From JAISST01 sp050434145 (GTDB lineage Bacteria > Fusobacteriota > Fusobacteriia > Fusobacteriales > Fusobacteriaceae), in NCBI RefSeq assembly GCF_050434145.1, contig NZ_JBNPVX010000002.1, positions 70,654-134,653 on the forward strand: a DNA stretch of 64,000 nt, read 5' to 3'. The notes below the pieces were generated by a model, which was given only the letters and a program-made list of their open reading frames with translations, ran no database searches and was not told the origin of the DNA. Every line of letters starts with the position of its first letter. Positions within the stretch are counted from its first letter, which is position 1. The translations under genes were made by a program, and so were the position numbers. Positions 16,598-25,886 of this stretch are shown piece after piece.

Positions 16598-17680
16598 TTA
16601 TTTATTTTCTTTCTCAAATTTTTTCATAAATTCTACTAATTTCTCTACTCCTTCTAGTGGCATTGCATTATAAATACTTGCCCGCATTCCACCTACACTT
16701 CTATGACCTTTCAGTTCTACAAAGCCCTGTAATTTAGCTTTTTCTATAAATTTAGCATCTAATTCTTTATCTCCAGTTATAAATGGGACATTCATAAGAG
16801 ATCTAGATGATTTTTCTACTGTCCCTCTAAATAATGAATTATTGTCAAGATAATCATACAGAATCTTTGCCTTTTTTTCGTTATGTTCCTTCATAGCTTG
16901 TAATCCACCCATTTTCTTTATCCATTTGAAGACCTTTCCACATACATAAATAGAAAATGCATTTGGTGTATTATATAATGACTTATCATCACTATGCGTT
17001 TTGTACTTCATCATTGTAGGTGTATATTCTAATGTATCTTCAGTTATCAAATCTTCTTTTATTATTACTATTACCATCCCTGCTGGACCAATATTTTTTT
17101 GAACTCCACCATATACCAGCCCATATTTTGGTACATCTATTGGTTCTGACAAAAATGAAGATGATATATCAGATACTAGTGGTTTACCTTTTGTGTTAGG
17201 CAGTTCTTTATATTTGGTACCATAGATAGTATTATTTTCGCAAATATATACATAATCTGCATTTGGCGATATATCCAAATCACTACAATCTGGAATATAT
17301 GAAAAAGTTCTATCTTCTGATGAAGCTATTGCATTGGCTGTCCCATAAATGTTCGCTTCTTTAAAAGCCTTTTTGGCCCATTGTCCAGTGATTATATAGT
17401 CAGCCACTTTATTTTTCATGAGATTCATGGGAATCATTGAAAACTGTAAATGTGCTCCACCTTGCAAAAAGAGTACTTTATAATTTTCAGGAATATTCAT
17501 TAACTCTCTTATGTCTTTTTCAGCATCTTCTATTATTGTTTGGAAGGATTTGGATCGATGACTCATTTCCATAACAGACATGCCAGTACCTCTATAGTCC
17601 ATCATTTCGTTAGCTACTTCTCTTAATACTTCTTCTGGTAATACTGCAGGACCTGCAGAAAAATTAAATACTCTACTCAT
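16598..17680 (-). CDS. serC: Phosphoserine aminotransferase
   Basis: 360 residues, full length for this PLP enzyme, which converts 3-phosphohydroxypyruvate and glutamate to phosphoserine. The N-terminus VFNFSAGPAVLPEEVL, the GGAHLQFSMIPMNL segment and the PLP lysine in GGVQKNIGPAG (Lys195) are diagnostic, as is GHRSVGGMRASIYNAMP near the end. AAGGAGG precedes ATG 17680. First gene of the operon, behind a good sigma-70 promoter. Confidence 0.97.
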   Translation of the reverse strand: MSRVFNFSAGPAVLPEEVLREVANEMMDYRGTGMSVMEMSHRSKSFQTIIEDAEKDIRELMNIPENYKVLFLQGGAHLQFSMIPMNLMKNKVADYIITGQWAKKAFKEANIYGTANAIASSEDRTFSYIPDCSDLDISPNADYVYICENNTIYGTKYKELPNTKGKPLVSDISSSFLSEPIDVPKYGLVYGGVQKNIGPAGMVIVIIKEDLITEDTLEYTPTMMKYKTHSDDKSLYNTPNAFSIYVCGKVFKWIKKMGGLQAMKEHNEKKAKILYDYLDNNSLFRGTVEKSSRSLMNVPFITGDKELDAKFIEKAKLQGFVELKGHRSVGGMRASIYNAMPLEGVEKLVEFMKKFEKENK

Positions 17681-17770
17681 CTTTTAAATCCTCCTTTGTT
17701 TCTCATGATATTGAGTTATTGTTTAAAACTCCAGTATATAAAAAAACTTTATATAGCTAAAGTTCTAAAC

Positions 17771-17799
17771 ATTTTACACCTTATTAAAAATTTAGTCAA
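17771..17799 (-). promoter_or_regulatory. Sigma-70 promoter of serC
   Basis: On the minus strand TTGACT, a 17-base spacer and TAAAAT lie about 90 bases before serC. The leader begins with an A+T stem (AACTTTA / TAAAGTT) followed by six T, which could act as a weak attenuator. The rest of 17800-17969 holds nothing I can assign. Confidence 0.7.
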
Positions 17800-17969
17800 G
17801 TGTATTAAAAAATAAATACTTATTTTTTTTAAAATAATTTTTTATTGTTCTTATATAGAACATATTCAACTTTATTTAGATAGGAATATTTAATGTTTCT
17901 GTTTTTTTAGTTATCATTATCATAATTTTACACAATAACTTTTTACTATGATAAAACATACAATAATAA

Positions 17970-18000
17970 CAAAATCACAGGATAGAACCTGTGATTTTGC
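17970..18000 (-). terminator. Terminator after valS
   Basis: The stem CAAAATCACAGG / CCTGTGATTTTG with a short loop lies just past the valS stop and is followed on the minus strand by TTATTATTG. It closes the clpP-clpX-lon-ysxC-valS block. Confidence 0.75.
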
Positions 18001-18017
18001 TGGTTATCGATTAAAAA

Positions 18018-20681
18018 TTACCCTTTCAATCTTTTAATATTCTCTTCTATTTTGCCAAGTTTATCTTGATATTCTTTTTGTATTTTTTGTTCTCTTTCCA
18101 AAATATGAGCTGGAGCTTTAGAAGTAAATTTTTCATCTGCTAGCTTATTATTCACTTTCTCCAATTCTTTTTTAATTTTGTTAATTTGGTCATCTAGTTT
18201 TTTTAATTCTGCTTCTGTATTAAGAAGCCCTGTCAAAATCATATATACTTCTGAAGCCTTGGCAACTCTAAAGCCACTTTCATCAGGCTTTTCAATATCT
18301 GTTCCAAAAGTTAATTTCTCAATATTTCCTAATTCAGATATAAATAATTCATTGGATTTTAATGTATCAATTTCTTTTTGATTTTTGGTTTTAATAACAA
18401 CTTTTGCTGCCTTACCGGGTGATATTCCCATTTCAGCTCTTATATTACGTAGAGAAGATATTACTTCTTGTATATATGCAAAAGATTCTTCTATTTCTCC
18501 GCTTACTTTTGATGCATCACACACAGGATAACTGCTAAGCATCACGCTATTTCCAGTAATTTTTACCTTTTGCCAGATTTCTTCTGTAATAAAAGGCATG
18601 AATGGGTGTAATAACCTTAATCCTTCTTCCATTATTGTTTGCAATGTATATTGTGCCGCAATCTTAGATTCTTTTCCAGCTTCTTTTTCATTATATAGTC
18701 TAGTCTTGGCTATTTCAACATACCAATCGCAGAAATTCCCCCTCAAAAATTCATAGATAATTTTTGCAGCTTCATCTAACTGGTATTTCTCAAAATGTTC
18801 TTTAACTTTAGATGCTGTATTATTTAATCTTGAAAAAATCCATTGATCAGCCAGTTCAAATTTAAGCGTATTTTTATCTATTTTAGATATATCAAATCCT
18901 TCTAAATTCATTAATACAAACCTAGATGCATTCCATATTTTATTTGCAAAATTTCTTCCCATTTCTATCAATTTTTCTGCATAACGCACATCTTGCCCTT
19001 GAGAAGTATTGTAAACCATTGTAAATCTAATAGCATCAGCACCATATTTTTCAATCAAGTTTAATGGATCTGGTGAATTCCCCAAAGATTTTGACATTTT
19101 TCTTCCTTGTTCATCTCTTACTATTCCATTTAAGAATACATCTTTGAAGGGTATTTGATCCATTTCATATAACCCAAACATTATCATTCTTGCTACCCAG
19201 AAAAATATTATATCTGCACCAGTCACTAGTACTGAAGTAGGATAAAACATTTCTAACTCTTTAGTTTTTTCTGGCCATCCTAAAGTAGAGAAAGGCCATA
19301 AAGCTGAAGAAAACCATGTATCTAAAACATCTTCTTCCTGTCTTAGCTCAACATCCTTACCATAATACATTGTTGCATCTTTTTTTGCTTCTTTTTCACT
19401 CATGGCAACAAATATTTTTTTATCTGGTCCATACCATGCTGGTATTCTGTGTCCCCACCATAGTTGTCTTGATATACACCAATCTCTTATATTTTCCAAC
19501 CAATTATAGTAAACTTTTTCCCATCGTTTAGGAATGATTTTTATTTCTCCGTCTTTTACTACATTTAATGCCCTTTTGGCTAGTGTTTCTATTTTGACAA
19601 ACCATTGTTCTGACACTCGTGGTTCTACTACAGTATTACATCTATAACAATGGCCTATACTATGCTTAATATTTTCTACTTTAACCAAAAAACCTTGTTC
19701 TTCTAGATCTTTTACGATTTCTTTTCTGCCTTGAAATCTATCTAGTCCCCCATATTTACCATATTCATCAGTGATTTTAGCATCTAATGTAAAAGTATTA
19801 ATAACAGGTAAATTATGTCTTTTTCCTACTTGAAAATCATTGGGGTCATGAGCTGGAGTTATTTTCAATGCCCCTGTACCAAATTCCATATCTACATATG
19901 TATCTCCAATAATAACTATTTCTCTATTTACTAATGGTAAAATGAGAGTTTTTCCTATTAAGTGTTTATACTTAGGATCATCTGGATGAACAGCTACAGC
20001 TACATCTCCTAGCATAGTTTCTGGACGTGTAGTGGCAACTACTAGATATTCACTAGAATCCTTTACAGGATATTTTATATGCCAAAAATGTCCATCTTTA
20101 TCTTCATGTTCTACTTCATCATCTGCTAATGCAGTCTTACATCTAGGACACCAATTAACTATATATTCACCCTGATAAATAAGATTATCTTTATATAAAT
20201 CTACAAAAATTTTTCTTACTGCATGAGATAATCCTTCATCCATAGTAAATCTTTCTCTATCCCAATCCAATGAACTGCCTATTTTTCTAAGTTGTTGTGT
20301 TATAACACCACCATATTTTTCTTTCCATTTCCAAGTTTCTTCCAAAAACTTTTCTCTACCTAAATCTTCTTTTGTTAAATTTTCTGCTGCTAATTTCCTT
20401 TCAACTATGTTTTGAGTGGCAATGCCAGCATGATCACAACCTGGTATCCATAAAGTATTATATCCACACATCCTCTTATATCTAATCAATATATCTTGCA
20501 AAGTGTTGTTTAAAATATGTCCCATGTGCAAAATACCAGTTACATTTGGTGGTGGAATTACTATAGAAAAATTTTCTTTATTAGGATCCATTGTTGGAGC
20601 AAAATATTTATTATCTTCCCATACCTTGTACCATTTATTTTCTATCTCCTGTGGAGAGTATTGTTTTGCTAATTCTTCCAT
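18018..20681 (-). CDS. valS: Valyl-tRNA synthetase
   Basis: 887 residues, normal length for a class I synthetase that charges tRNA-Val. It has PPPNVTGILHMGHILNNTLQD (the HIGH-type motif HMGH near residue 50), the zinc-like NWCPRCKTALADDEVEHED and CYRCNTVVEPR regions within the editing domain, and KMSKSLGN (about 530). A C-terminal coiled coil (about 820-887) is the tRNA arm. I prefer ATG 20681, six bases after GAGGT, over ATG 20687, which abuts it. It is the last gene of the codirectional proteostasis block. Confidence 0.97.
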   Translation of the reverse strand: MEELAKQYSPQEIENKWYKVWEDNKYFAPTMDPNKENFSIVIPPPNVTGILHMGHILNNTLQDILIRYKRMCGYNTLWIPGCDHAGIATQNIVERKLAAENLTKEDLGREKFLEETWKWKEKYGGVITQQLRKIGSSLDWDRERFTMDEGLSHAVRKIFVDLYKDNLIYQGEYIVNWCPRCKTALADDEVEHEDKDGHFWHIKYPVKDSSEYLVVATTRPETMLGDVAVAVHPDDPKYKHLIGKTLILPLVNREIVIIGDTYVDMEFGTGALKITPAHDPNDFQVGKRHNLPVINTFTLDAKITDEYGKYGGLDRFQGRKEIVKDLEEQGFLVKVENIKHSIGHCYRCNTVVEPRVSEQWFVKIETLAKRALNVVKDGEIKIIPKRWEKVYYNWLENIRDWCISRQLWWGHRIPAWYGPDKKIFVAMSEKEAKKDATMYYGKDVELRQEEDVLDTWFSSALWPFSTLGWPEKTKELEMFYPTSVLVTGADIIFFWVARMIMFGLYEMDQIPFKDVFLNGIVRDEQGRKMSKSLGNSPDPLNLIEKYGADAIRFTMVYNTSQGQDVRYAEKLIEMGRNFANKIWNASRFVLMNLEGFDISKIDKNTLKFELADQWIFSRLNNTASKVKEHFEKYQLDEAAKIIYEFLRGNFCDWYVEIAKTRLYNEKEAGKESKIAAQYTLQTIMEEGLRLLHPFMPFITEEIWQKVKITGNSVMLSSYPVCDASKVSGEIEESFAYIQEVISSLRNIRAEMGISPGKAAKVVIKTKNQKEIDTLKSNELFISELGNIEKLTFGTDIEKPDESGFRVAKASEVYMILTGLLNTEAELKKLDDQINKIKKELEKVNNKLADEKFTSKAPAHILEREQKIQKEYQDKLGKIEENIKRLKG

Positions 20682-20707
20682 ATTCATACCTCACATCTGA
20701 AATTAGT

Positions 20708-21325
20708 TTATTCTTCTCCATTTGCAGTATTTGCTGCAGTGTTTTTGTTCAGTAAACTTTCTATAAAATTTAGTATTTCCTCTCGGCCCTTATTTGACAA
20801 AGATGAGTGAAAAAGAACATCATCATTATGAAATTCTATTTTTTTCCTTATTTCTTTCATACATTTAAATTTCTCGTTATTAGATACCTTATCTACTTTA
20901 GTAAATATTATCTTAAAAGGAACATTATTTTCATCCAACCAAGTAAGCATTTGCAAATCATCTTCACTGGGAACTCTTCTTATATCTAACAATACAAATA
21001 CAAGTTTCTTTCTTTGACTAACTAAATATCTGGTAATAGTATTACCCCATTCTACTTTCATAGACTTTGGAACTTTAGCAAAACCATAACCTGGAAGATC
21101 TACAATAAAAAATTGGTGATTCATTATAAAATAATTAATCAGTTGAGTTCTTCCTGGTGTTTTGCTTGTTTTGGCTAACTTCTTCCTGTTGGTAATACTA
21201 TTTATAAGAGAAGACTTGCCCACATTAGATCTCCCTACAAATGCAAATTCAATATTTTCTAACATTTCTGGATAATCTTTTTCATACACTGCAGATTTTA
21301 CAAAATCTGCTTGTTTTATAATCAT
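20708..21325 (-). CDS. engB: Ribosome biogenesis GTPase YsxC/EngB
   Basis: 205 residues. GTPase motifs are G1 GRSNVGKSS, G3 DLPGYG and G4 TKVD, with the characteristic TSKTPGRTQLINYF switch region. The protein assists late assembly of the large ribosomal subunit. I chose ATG 21325, which has AGGGAGAA upstream; an earlier in-frame ATG at 21370 lacks a ribosome site and would overlap upstream sequence. The gene pair lon-ysxC is a widely conserved arrangement. Confidence 0.95.
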   Translation of the reverse strand: MIIKQADFVKSAVYEKDYPEMLENIEFAFVGRSNVGKSSLINSITNRKKLAKTSKTPGRTQLINYFIMNHQFFIVDLPGYGFAKVPKSMKVEWGNTITRYLVSQRKKLVFVLLDIRRVPSEDDLQMLTWLDENNVPFKIIFTKVDKVSNNEKFKCMKEIRKKIEFHNDDVLFHSSLSNKGREEILNFIESLLNKNTAANTANGEE

Positions 21326-21375
21326 AAGTTTCTCCCTATTTATCACTGACGACCATTGCCCGACAGCCAAAACTA

Positions 21376-23682
21376 TTATGAACTGAATACAAGTTTTTCT
21401 ACATCATCATAAGTTTTTACAAAGTGTATTTTCACATTTTTGGATACTTCTTCTGGGATATCACTTTCATCTCTTCTATTATCTTCAGGCAAGATAACTT
21501 CATTAATACCAGCTCTATGAGCTCCTATTACTTTTTCTTTTACACCACCAATAGCTAGTACATCACCAGTAATAGTTATTTCTCCAGTCATTGCAATATC
21601 TTGCCTTACCTTTCTGTCTGTTAATACTGATATAATAGTAGTAGTTATGGCTATCCCCGCAGAAGGACCATCTTTTGGTGTTGCCCCTTCTGGAAAATGT
21701 AAATGTACATTATTTTTTTCAAAGAAATCACTAGTCTTTGGCTGATATTTGTTAGGATTTGCTTTTACATAAGTATATGCTACTTGTGCTGATTCTTTCA
21801 TTACATTTCCCAATGTTCCTGTAAGAGATAAATCACCTTTTCCTGGGATTGCTACTCCCTGTACTTCCAAAGTAACACCTCCTACTGATGTCCATGCTAA
21901 CCCATTGACATTTCCTATTTTAGGTTCTTTCTCTTTCATTTTATCTGGCCTATATTTTGGCTTTCCAATATATTTTTCAAGATTCTTATTGTTAATAGTA
22001 ATTTCTGTAAGATCTTTTTCCACTACATCTCTTGCCAATTTTCTGCAAAGAGTAATAATTTCCCTCTTTAGATTACGTACCCCAGCTTCTCTTGTGTATT
22101 CATTAATTATCTTTAAAATTATCTTATCTGGAATATCTATACTTATTTTATCGAGTCCATTTTCTTCTTTTGCTTGTTTTATCAAGAATTTTTCGGCAAT
22201 ATGCAATTTCTCATATTCTGTATATGAAGAAATATCTACTATTTCCATTCTATCAAGTAATGGAGCACTGACATTTCTCAAATCATTGGCTGTTGCTACA
22301 AAGAAAACTTTTGATAAATCATAAGGCATATCAATATAATGATCTTCAAATGTTTTATTTTGCTCTGGATCTAATACCTCCAGCATTGCAGATGCTGGGT
22401 CTCCTTTAAAATCATTTGACATTTTATCTATTTCGTCCAGCAGTATCACTGGATTTTTTGTTCCAGCCTCTTTCATAGCTTTCATTATCTTTCCTGGCAT
22501 CGATCCAATATATGTTCTTCTGTGACCTCTTATTTCTGCCTCATCTCTCACTCCACCTAAAGATACTCTAACAAATTTTCTGCCCATTGCATCTGCTATT
22601 GATTTCACAAGTGATGTTTTCCCAACTCCTGGTGGTCCAGCAAAACATAGTATATTTCCTTTCATTGTAGGTTTTAATTTTTTTACAGCAAGATAATCCA
22701 ATACTTTTTCTTTAGCATCTTTGAGTCCATAGTGATCTCTTTCCAAGATTTCATTGGCCTTTACAAGATCAACTAAATCTTTTGTTGTTTTATCCCATGG
22801 TAGATCCAATAATGTTTCAATATAATTTCTTGAAACTGTAGATTCTGCTGAATATGGTGGCATTTTAGATAATTTTTTCATTTCAGCATCTAATTTTGCC
22901 TTAACACTTTTTGGGACTTTTGCTTTTTTCAACTTTTCTACTAAGTCCAATAAATCATCATCTTGTGAATAATCTCCAAGTTCTTCTTTCATTACTGCAA
23001 TTTTTTCCTTGATATAGTAAGCTTTTTGAGAATCATTCATTTTTGTTTTTACCTTATCATCTATTTGCTTTTCCAAAGAAGCTATTTCCATCTCATTAGT
23101 AAGAATATCTATAAGACTTTTTCCTCTTTCTGTAACATCAAACATCTCAAGTAATGTTTGCTTTAATGGACTATTTATAGGTAAATTAGATGCGATTACA
23201 TCAAATGCATTATTTATATTTTTGATGCTTTTTAAATCTACTAAACGATCTGATGATATCTTCCCAGTCAGTCCAACATATTTTTCAAAATATCCTGTTA
23301 CCTTTCTATACACAGCTTCTGTTTCTTTAGTATCAAAATTGGTACATTTTATAACCTTATAATCTGCATGATAAAAATTCTCTCCTATTTCTATATTTTC
23401 TATTTCTACTCTCTCTTCTGCTTCTACCAAAACTTTTATATTATTATTTGGCATTTTTACTATTTGTAAAATGTTGACAATTACACCTACATTGTATACA
23501 TCTTTCTTTGAAGTTGGTTTTTCTTTTAAAGGATCTTTTTGCATTCCTAATACAAGTTTGCTCTTTGTGTTTACTGCTTCATCCAATGTATTTATACTTT
23601 TTGTTCTACCTACATAGATTGGTGTTACTATTCCAGGGAATATGACTAGATCTCTTGTAGGTAAGAAAAAGGTTTTCTCCAT
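21376..23682 (-). CDS. lon: ATP-dependent Lon protease
   Basis: 768 residues, full length. An N-terminal LON substrate-binding domain (LPTRDLVIFPGIVTPIYVGR) leads to a helical region, an AAA+ domain with Walker A GPPGVGKTS (about 350) and Walker B ILLDEIDK, and the serine protease domain with catalytic Ser674 in PKDGPSAG and Lys715 in GGVKEK. It degrades misfolded and regulatory proteins. AGGAGG precedes ATG 23682, nine bases after clpX. Confidence 0.97.
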   Translation of the reverse strand: MEKTFFLPTRDLVIFPGIVTPIYVGRTKSINTLDEAVNTKSKLVLGMQKDPLKEKPTSKKDVYNVGVIVNILQIVKMPNNNIKVLVEAEERVEIENIEIGENFYHADYKVIKCTNFDTKETEAVYRKVTGYFEKYVGLTGKISSDRLVDLKSIKNINNAFDVIASNLPINSPLKQTLLEMFDVTERGKSLIDILTNEMEIASLEKQIDDKVKTKMNDSQKAYYIKEKIAVMKEELGDYSQDDDLLDLVEKLKKAKVPKSVKAKLDAEMKKLSKMPPYSAESTVSRNYIETLLDLPWDKTTKDLVDLVKANEILERDHYGLKDAKEKVLDYLAVKKLKPTMKGNILCFAGPPGVGKTSLVKSIADAMGRKFVRVSLGGVRDEAEIRGHRRTYIGSMPGKIMKAMKEAGTKNPVILLDEIDKMSNDFKGDPASAMLEVLDPEQNKTFEDHYIDMPYDLSKVFFVATANDLRNVSAPLLDRMEIVDISSYTEYEKLHIAEKFLIKQAKEENGLDKISIDIPDKIILKIINEYTREAGVRNLKREIITLCRKLARDVVEKDLTEITINNKNLEKYIGKPKYRPDKMKEKEPKIGNVNGLAWTSVGGVTLEVQGVAIPGKGDLSLTGTLGNVMKESAQVAYTYVKANPNKYQPKTSDFFEKNNVHLHFPEGATPKDGPSAGIAITTTIISVLTDRKVRQDIAMTGEITITGDVLAIGGVKEKVIGAHRAGINEVILPEDNRRDESDIPEEVSKNVKIHFVKTYDDVEKLVFSS

Positions 23683-23691
23683 AATTTCCTC

Positions 23692-24918
23692 CTATTTCCT
23701 TTCAATTTTCGCCTTATTTGGCGTTAATACAGCGTCCTCTCCTATTATAACTTTTTTTATAGTCTTATCAGAAGGGACATCATACATAAGTTCATTCATT
23801 GATTGTTCTATGATTGAGCGCAATCCTCTTGCTCCAATTTTTCTTTCCAAAGCTAATTTGGCTATTTTTTGTAAGGCTTCATTTGTAAATTGTAAAACTA
23901 CTCCTTCATATTCAAAGAGTTTTTTATATTGCTTTAATATCGCATTTTTTGGTTCTGTAAGTATTTTAATAAGAGCTGCCTCATCTAATTCTGTAAGTGT
24001 AGATATAATAGGCAACCTTCCTACTAATTCTGGTATTATCCCTTGCTTTACCAGATCTTCTGGTAATACTTTAGCAAAAATTTCTCCAATATTTTCATCT
24101 GTAGTAGATGTAACATCAGCACCAAAACCAATTACTTTTTTATTAGTTCGAGATTTTATTACTTTTTCAAGTCCTTCGAAAGCTCCACCTACTATAAATA
24201 AAATATTTGTAGTATCAATCTCTATCAAATCTTGATGTGGATGTTTTCTCCCACCTTTTGGTGGTACTTGTGATTTAGTTCCTTCTATTATTTTCAATAA
24301 AGCTTGTTGTACTCCTTCACCAGAAACATCTCTGGTAATTGAAACATTTTCGGATTTTCTAGCAATTTTATCTATTTCATCTATATATATTATACCTTTT
24401 TCAGCACTTTCTACATCATAGTCTGCAGCTTGTAATAGTCTTACCAATACATTTTCTACATCATCACCTACATAACCTGCTTCTGTCAATGTAGTCGCAT
24501 CTGCGATGGCAAATGGGACACTCAATATTTTAGCTAAAGTTTGTGCTAATAATGTTTTTCCAGAACCTGTTGGGCCAACTAATAGTACATTTGATTTTTG
24601 TAACTCAACTGAATCATTGTTTTTATTATTATTACGATTTAATATTCTTTTAAAATGATTATATACAGCAACAGACAATACTTTTTTTGTCTCATCTTGC
24701 CCAATAACATATTCATCAAGTTTTTCTTTTATTTCTCTTGGTGTGAGAAGATTGGCTCTCGATAATTTAGATGTATTTTCTATTTCAGTAGACATTTCTA
24801 AAATATCAAAGCAACTTTCAATACATTTATCGCATATAAGAGCTCCATCTATCCCACTAAAAAGTTTTGATACTTGATTCTCATCACTTCCACAAAAGGA
24901 ACATTTGGCTTTTTTCAT
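23692..24918 (-). CDS. clpX: ClpX ATPase subunit
   Basis: 408 residues. The N-terminal zinc-binding domain (CSFCGSDENQ ... ALICDKCIE) is followed by an AAA+ module with Walker A GPTGSGKT (about 113) and Walker B IIYIDEIDKIA. The typical GGRKHPHQDLIEIDTTNILFI pore-region segment and the C-terminal GARGLRSIIEQSMNELMYD are present. It unfolds proteins for ClpP. The gene follows clpP by about 170 bases of AT-rich sequence and is closely followed by lon. GGAGAAAAG precedes ATG 24918. Confidence 0.97.
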   Translation of the reverse strand: MKKAKCSFCGSDENQVSKLFSGIDGALICDKCIESCFDILEMSTEIENTSKLSRANLLTPREIKEKLDEYVIGQDETKKVLSVAVYNHFKRILNRNNNKNNDSVELQKSNVLLVGPTGSGKTLLAQTLAKILSVPFAIADATTLTEAGYVGDDVENVLVRLLQAADYDVESAEKGIIYIDEIDKIARKSENVSITRDVSGEGVQQALLKIIEGTKSQVPPKGGRKHPHQDLIEIDTTNILFIVGGAFEGLEKVIKSRTNKKVIGFGADVTSTTDENIGEIFAKVLPEDLVKQGIIPELVGRLPIISTLTELDEAALIKILTEPKNAILKQYKKLFEYEGVVLQFTNEALQKIAKLALERKIGARGLRSIIEQSMNELMYDVPSDKTIKKVIIGEDAVLTPNKAKIERK

Positions 24919-25090
24919 TGTACTTTTCTCCTTTTCTATTGATTAAATTAATTCTACTCATAAAACTCTGATTTTTTAATAATTACCCTTTTTCACAACT
25001 CACCTTTCACCCTCACTGTTAGATAATTGATTAACTCACAGGATTTCTACTGTCTCACCAGTTATACCAACATAATTCTTTATTTTAACA

Positions 25091-25666
25091 TTATTTCTTA
25101 TATACTTGGTCAATTAGACCATAAGATAAGGCTTCATCTGCAGACATAAAGTTATCTCTTTCTGTATCAATTATAATTTGCTCTATAGATTTACCTGTTC
25201 TTTGTGCCAAAATTCTTGCCAAATCTTTTTTCATCCTTAATATTTCTCTTGCTTGTATTTCTATATCAGTAGCTTGGCCTCTAGCTCCTCCCAAAGGTTG
25301 ATGTATCATTATTCTAGAATGTTCCAATGCATATCTTTTGCCATCAGCACCTGCTGCCAAAAGCAATGCCCCCATACTCGCAGCTTGCCCTACACAAACA
25401 GTCTGTATATCTGGTTTTATATAATTCATAGTGTCATAAATTGCCATCCCTGATGTCACTACTCCTCCAGGACTATTAATATACATTATTATGTCCTTAT
25501 CTGGATCTTCTGCTTCTAAAAATAGAAGCTGTGCAACTATGGCATTAGCCACCATATCATCTATCTCTGTTCCTAAAAATATTATTCTATCTTTCAATAA
25601 TCTAGAATAAATATCGTACGCCCTTTCTGACCTTCCATTATTCTCAATAACTGTTGGATTATACAT
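25091..25666 (-). CDS. clpP: ClpP protease subunit
   Basis: 191 residues of the tetradecameric serine protease. The catalytic triad is seen as Ser98 (GQAASMGALL), His122 (IMIHQPLGG) and Asp171 (DTERDNFM). I chose ATG 25666, four bases after AGGAGGGG; the upstream ATG at 25690 precedes that site. It lies after tig and before clpX, the common bacterial order. A perfect AT palindrome (about 25759-25780) in the upstream gap may be regulatory, but no clear promoter was identified. Confidence 0.97.
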   Translation of the reverse strand: MYNPTVIENNGRSERAYDIYSRLLKDRIIFLGTEIDDMVANAIVAQLLFLEAEDPDKDIIMYINSPGGVVTSGMAIYDTMNYIKPDIQTVCVGQAASMGALLLAAGADGKRYALEHSRIMIHQPLGGARGQATDIEIQAREILRMKKDLARILAQRTGKSIEQIIIDTERDNFMSADEALSYGLIDQVYKK

Positions 25667-25840
25667 AATACCCCTCCTGTAAATTTTCATAATGCTCTTT
25701 ATGAAAATATTTAGTGCAATCTAAAATTAAAATAGTTATTCAATACTTCAATTTTATATCTATTATTTTTAAATAATAGATTCAATAATTGACAACTTTA
25801 TAATAGAATTTCAATTACTGAATTTATTATCAAAATATCT

Positions 25841-25869
25841 TTACAAGGGCGATAATATCGCCCTTGTAA
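25841..25869 (-). terminator. Hairpin after tig
   Basis: A near-perfect palindrome (TTACAAGGGCGATA / TATCGCCCTTGTAA) lies 18 bases past the tig stop. The T-tract on the minus strand is weak (AGATATTTTG), so it may be a partial terminator or an mRNA-stabilising stem between tig and clpP. Confidence 0.6.
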
Positions 25870-25886
25870 ATATCATATTGACAGCA

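Noticed and set aside
17681..17969. T-box or riboswitch upstream of serC
   Set aside because: No T-box sequence or conserved aptamer core is visible; only an AT-rich stem with T-run was seen.
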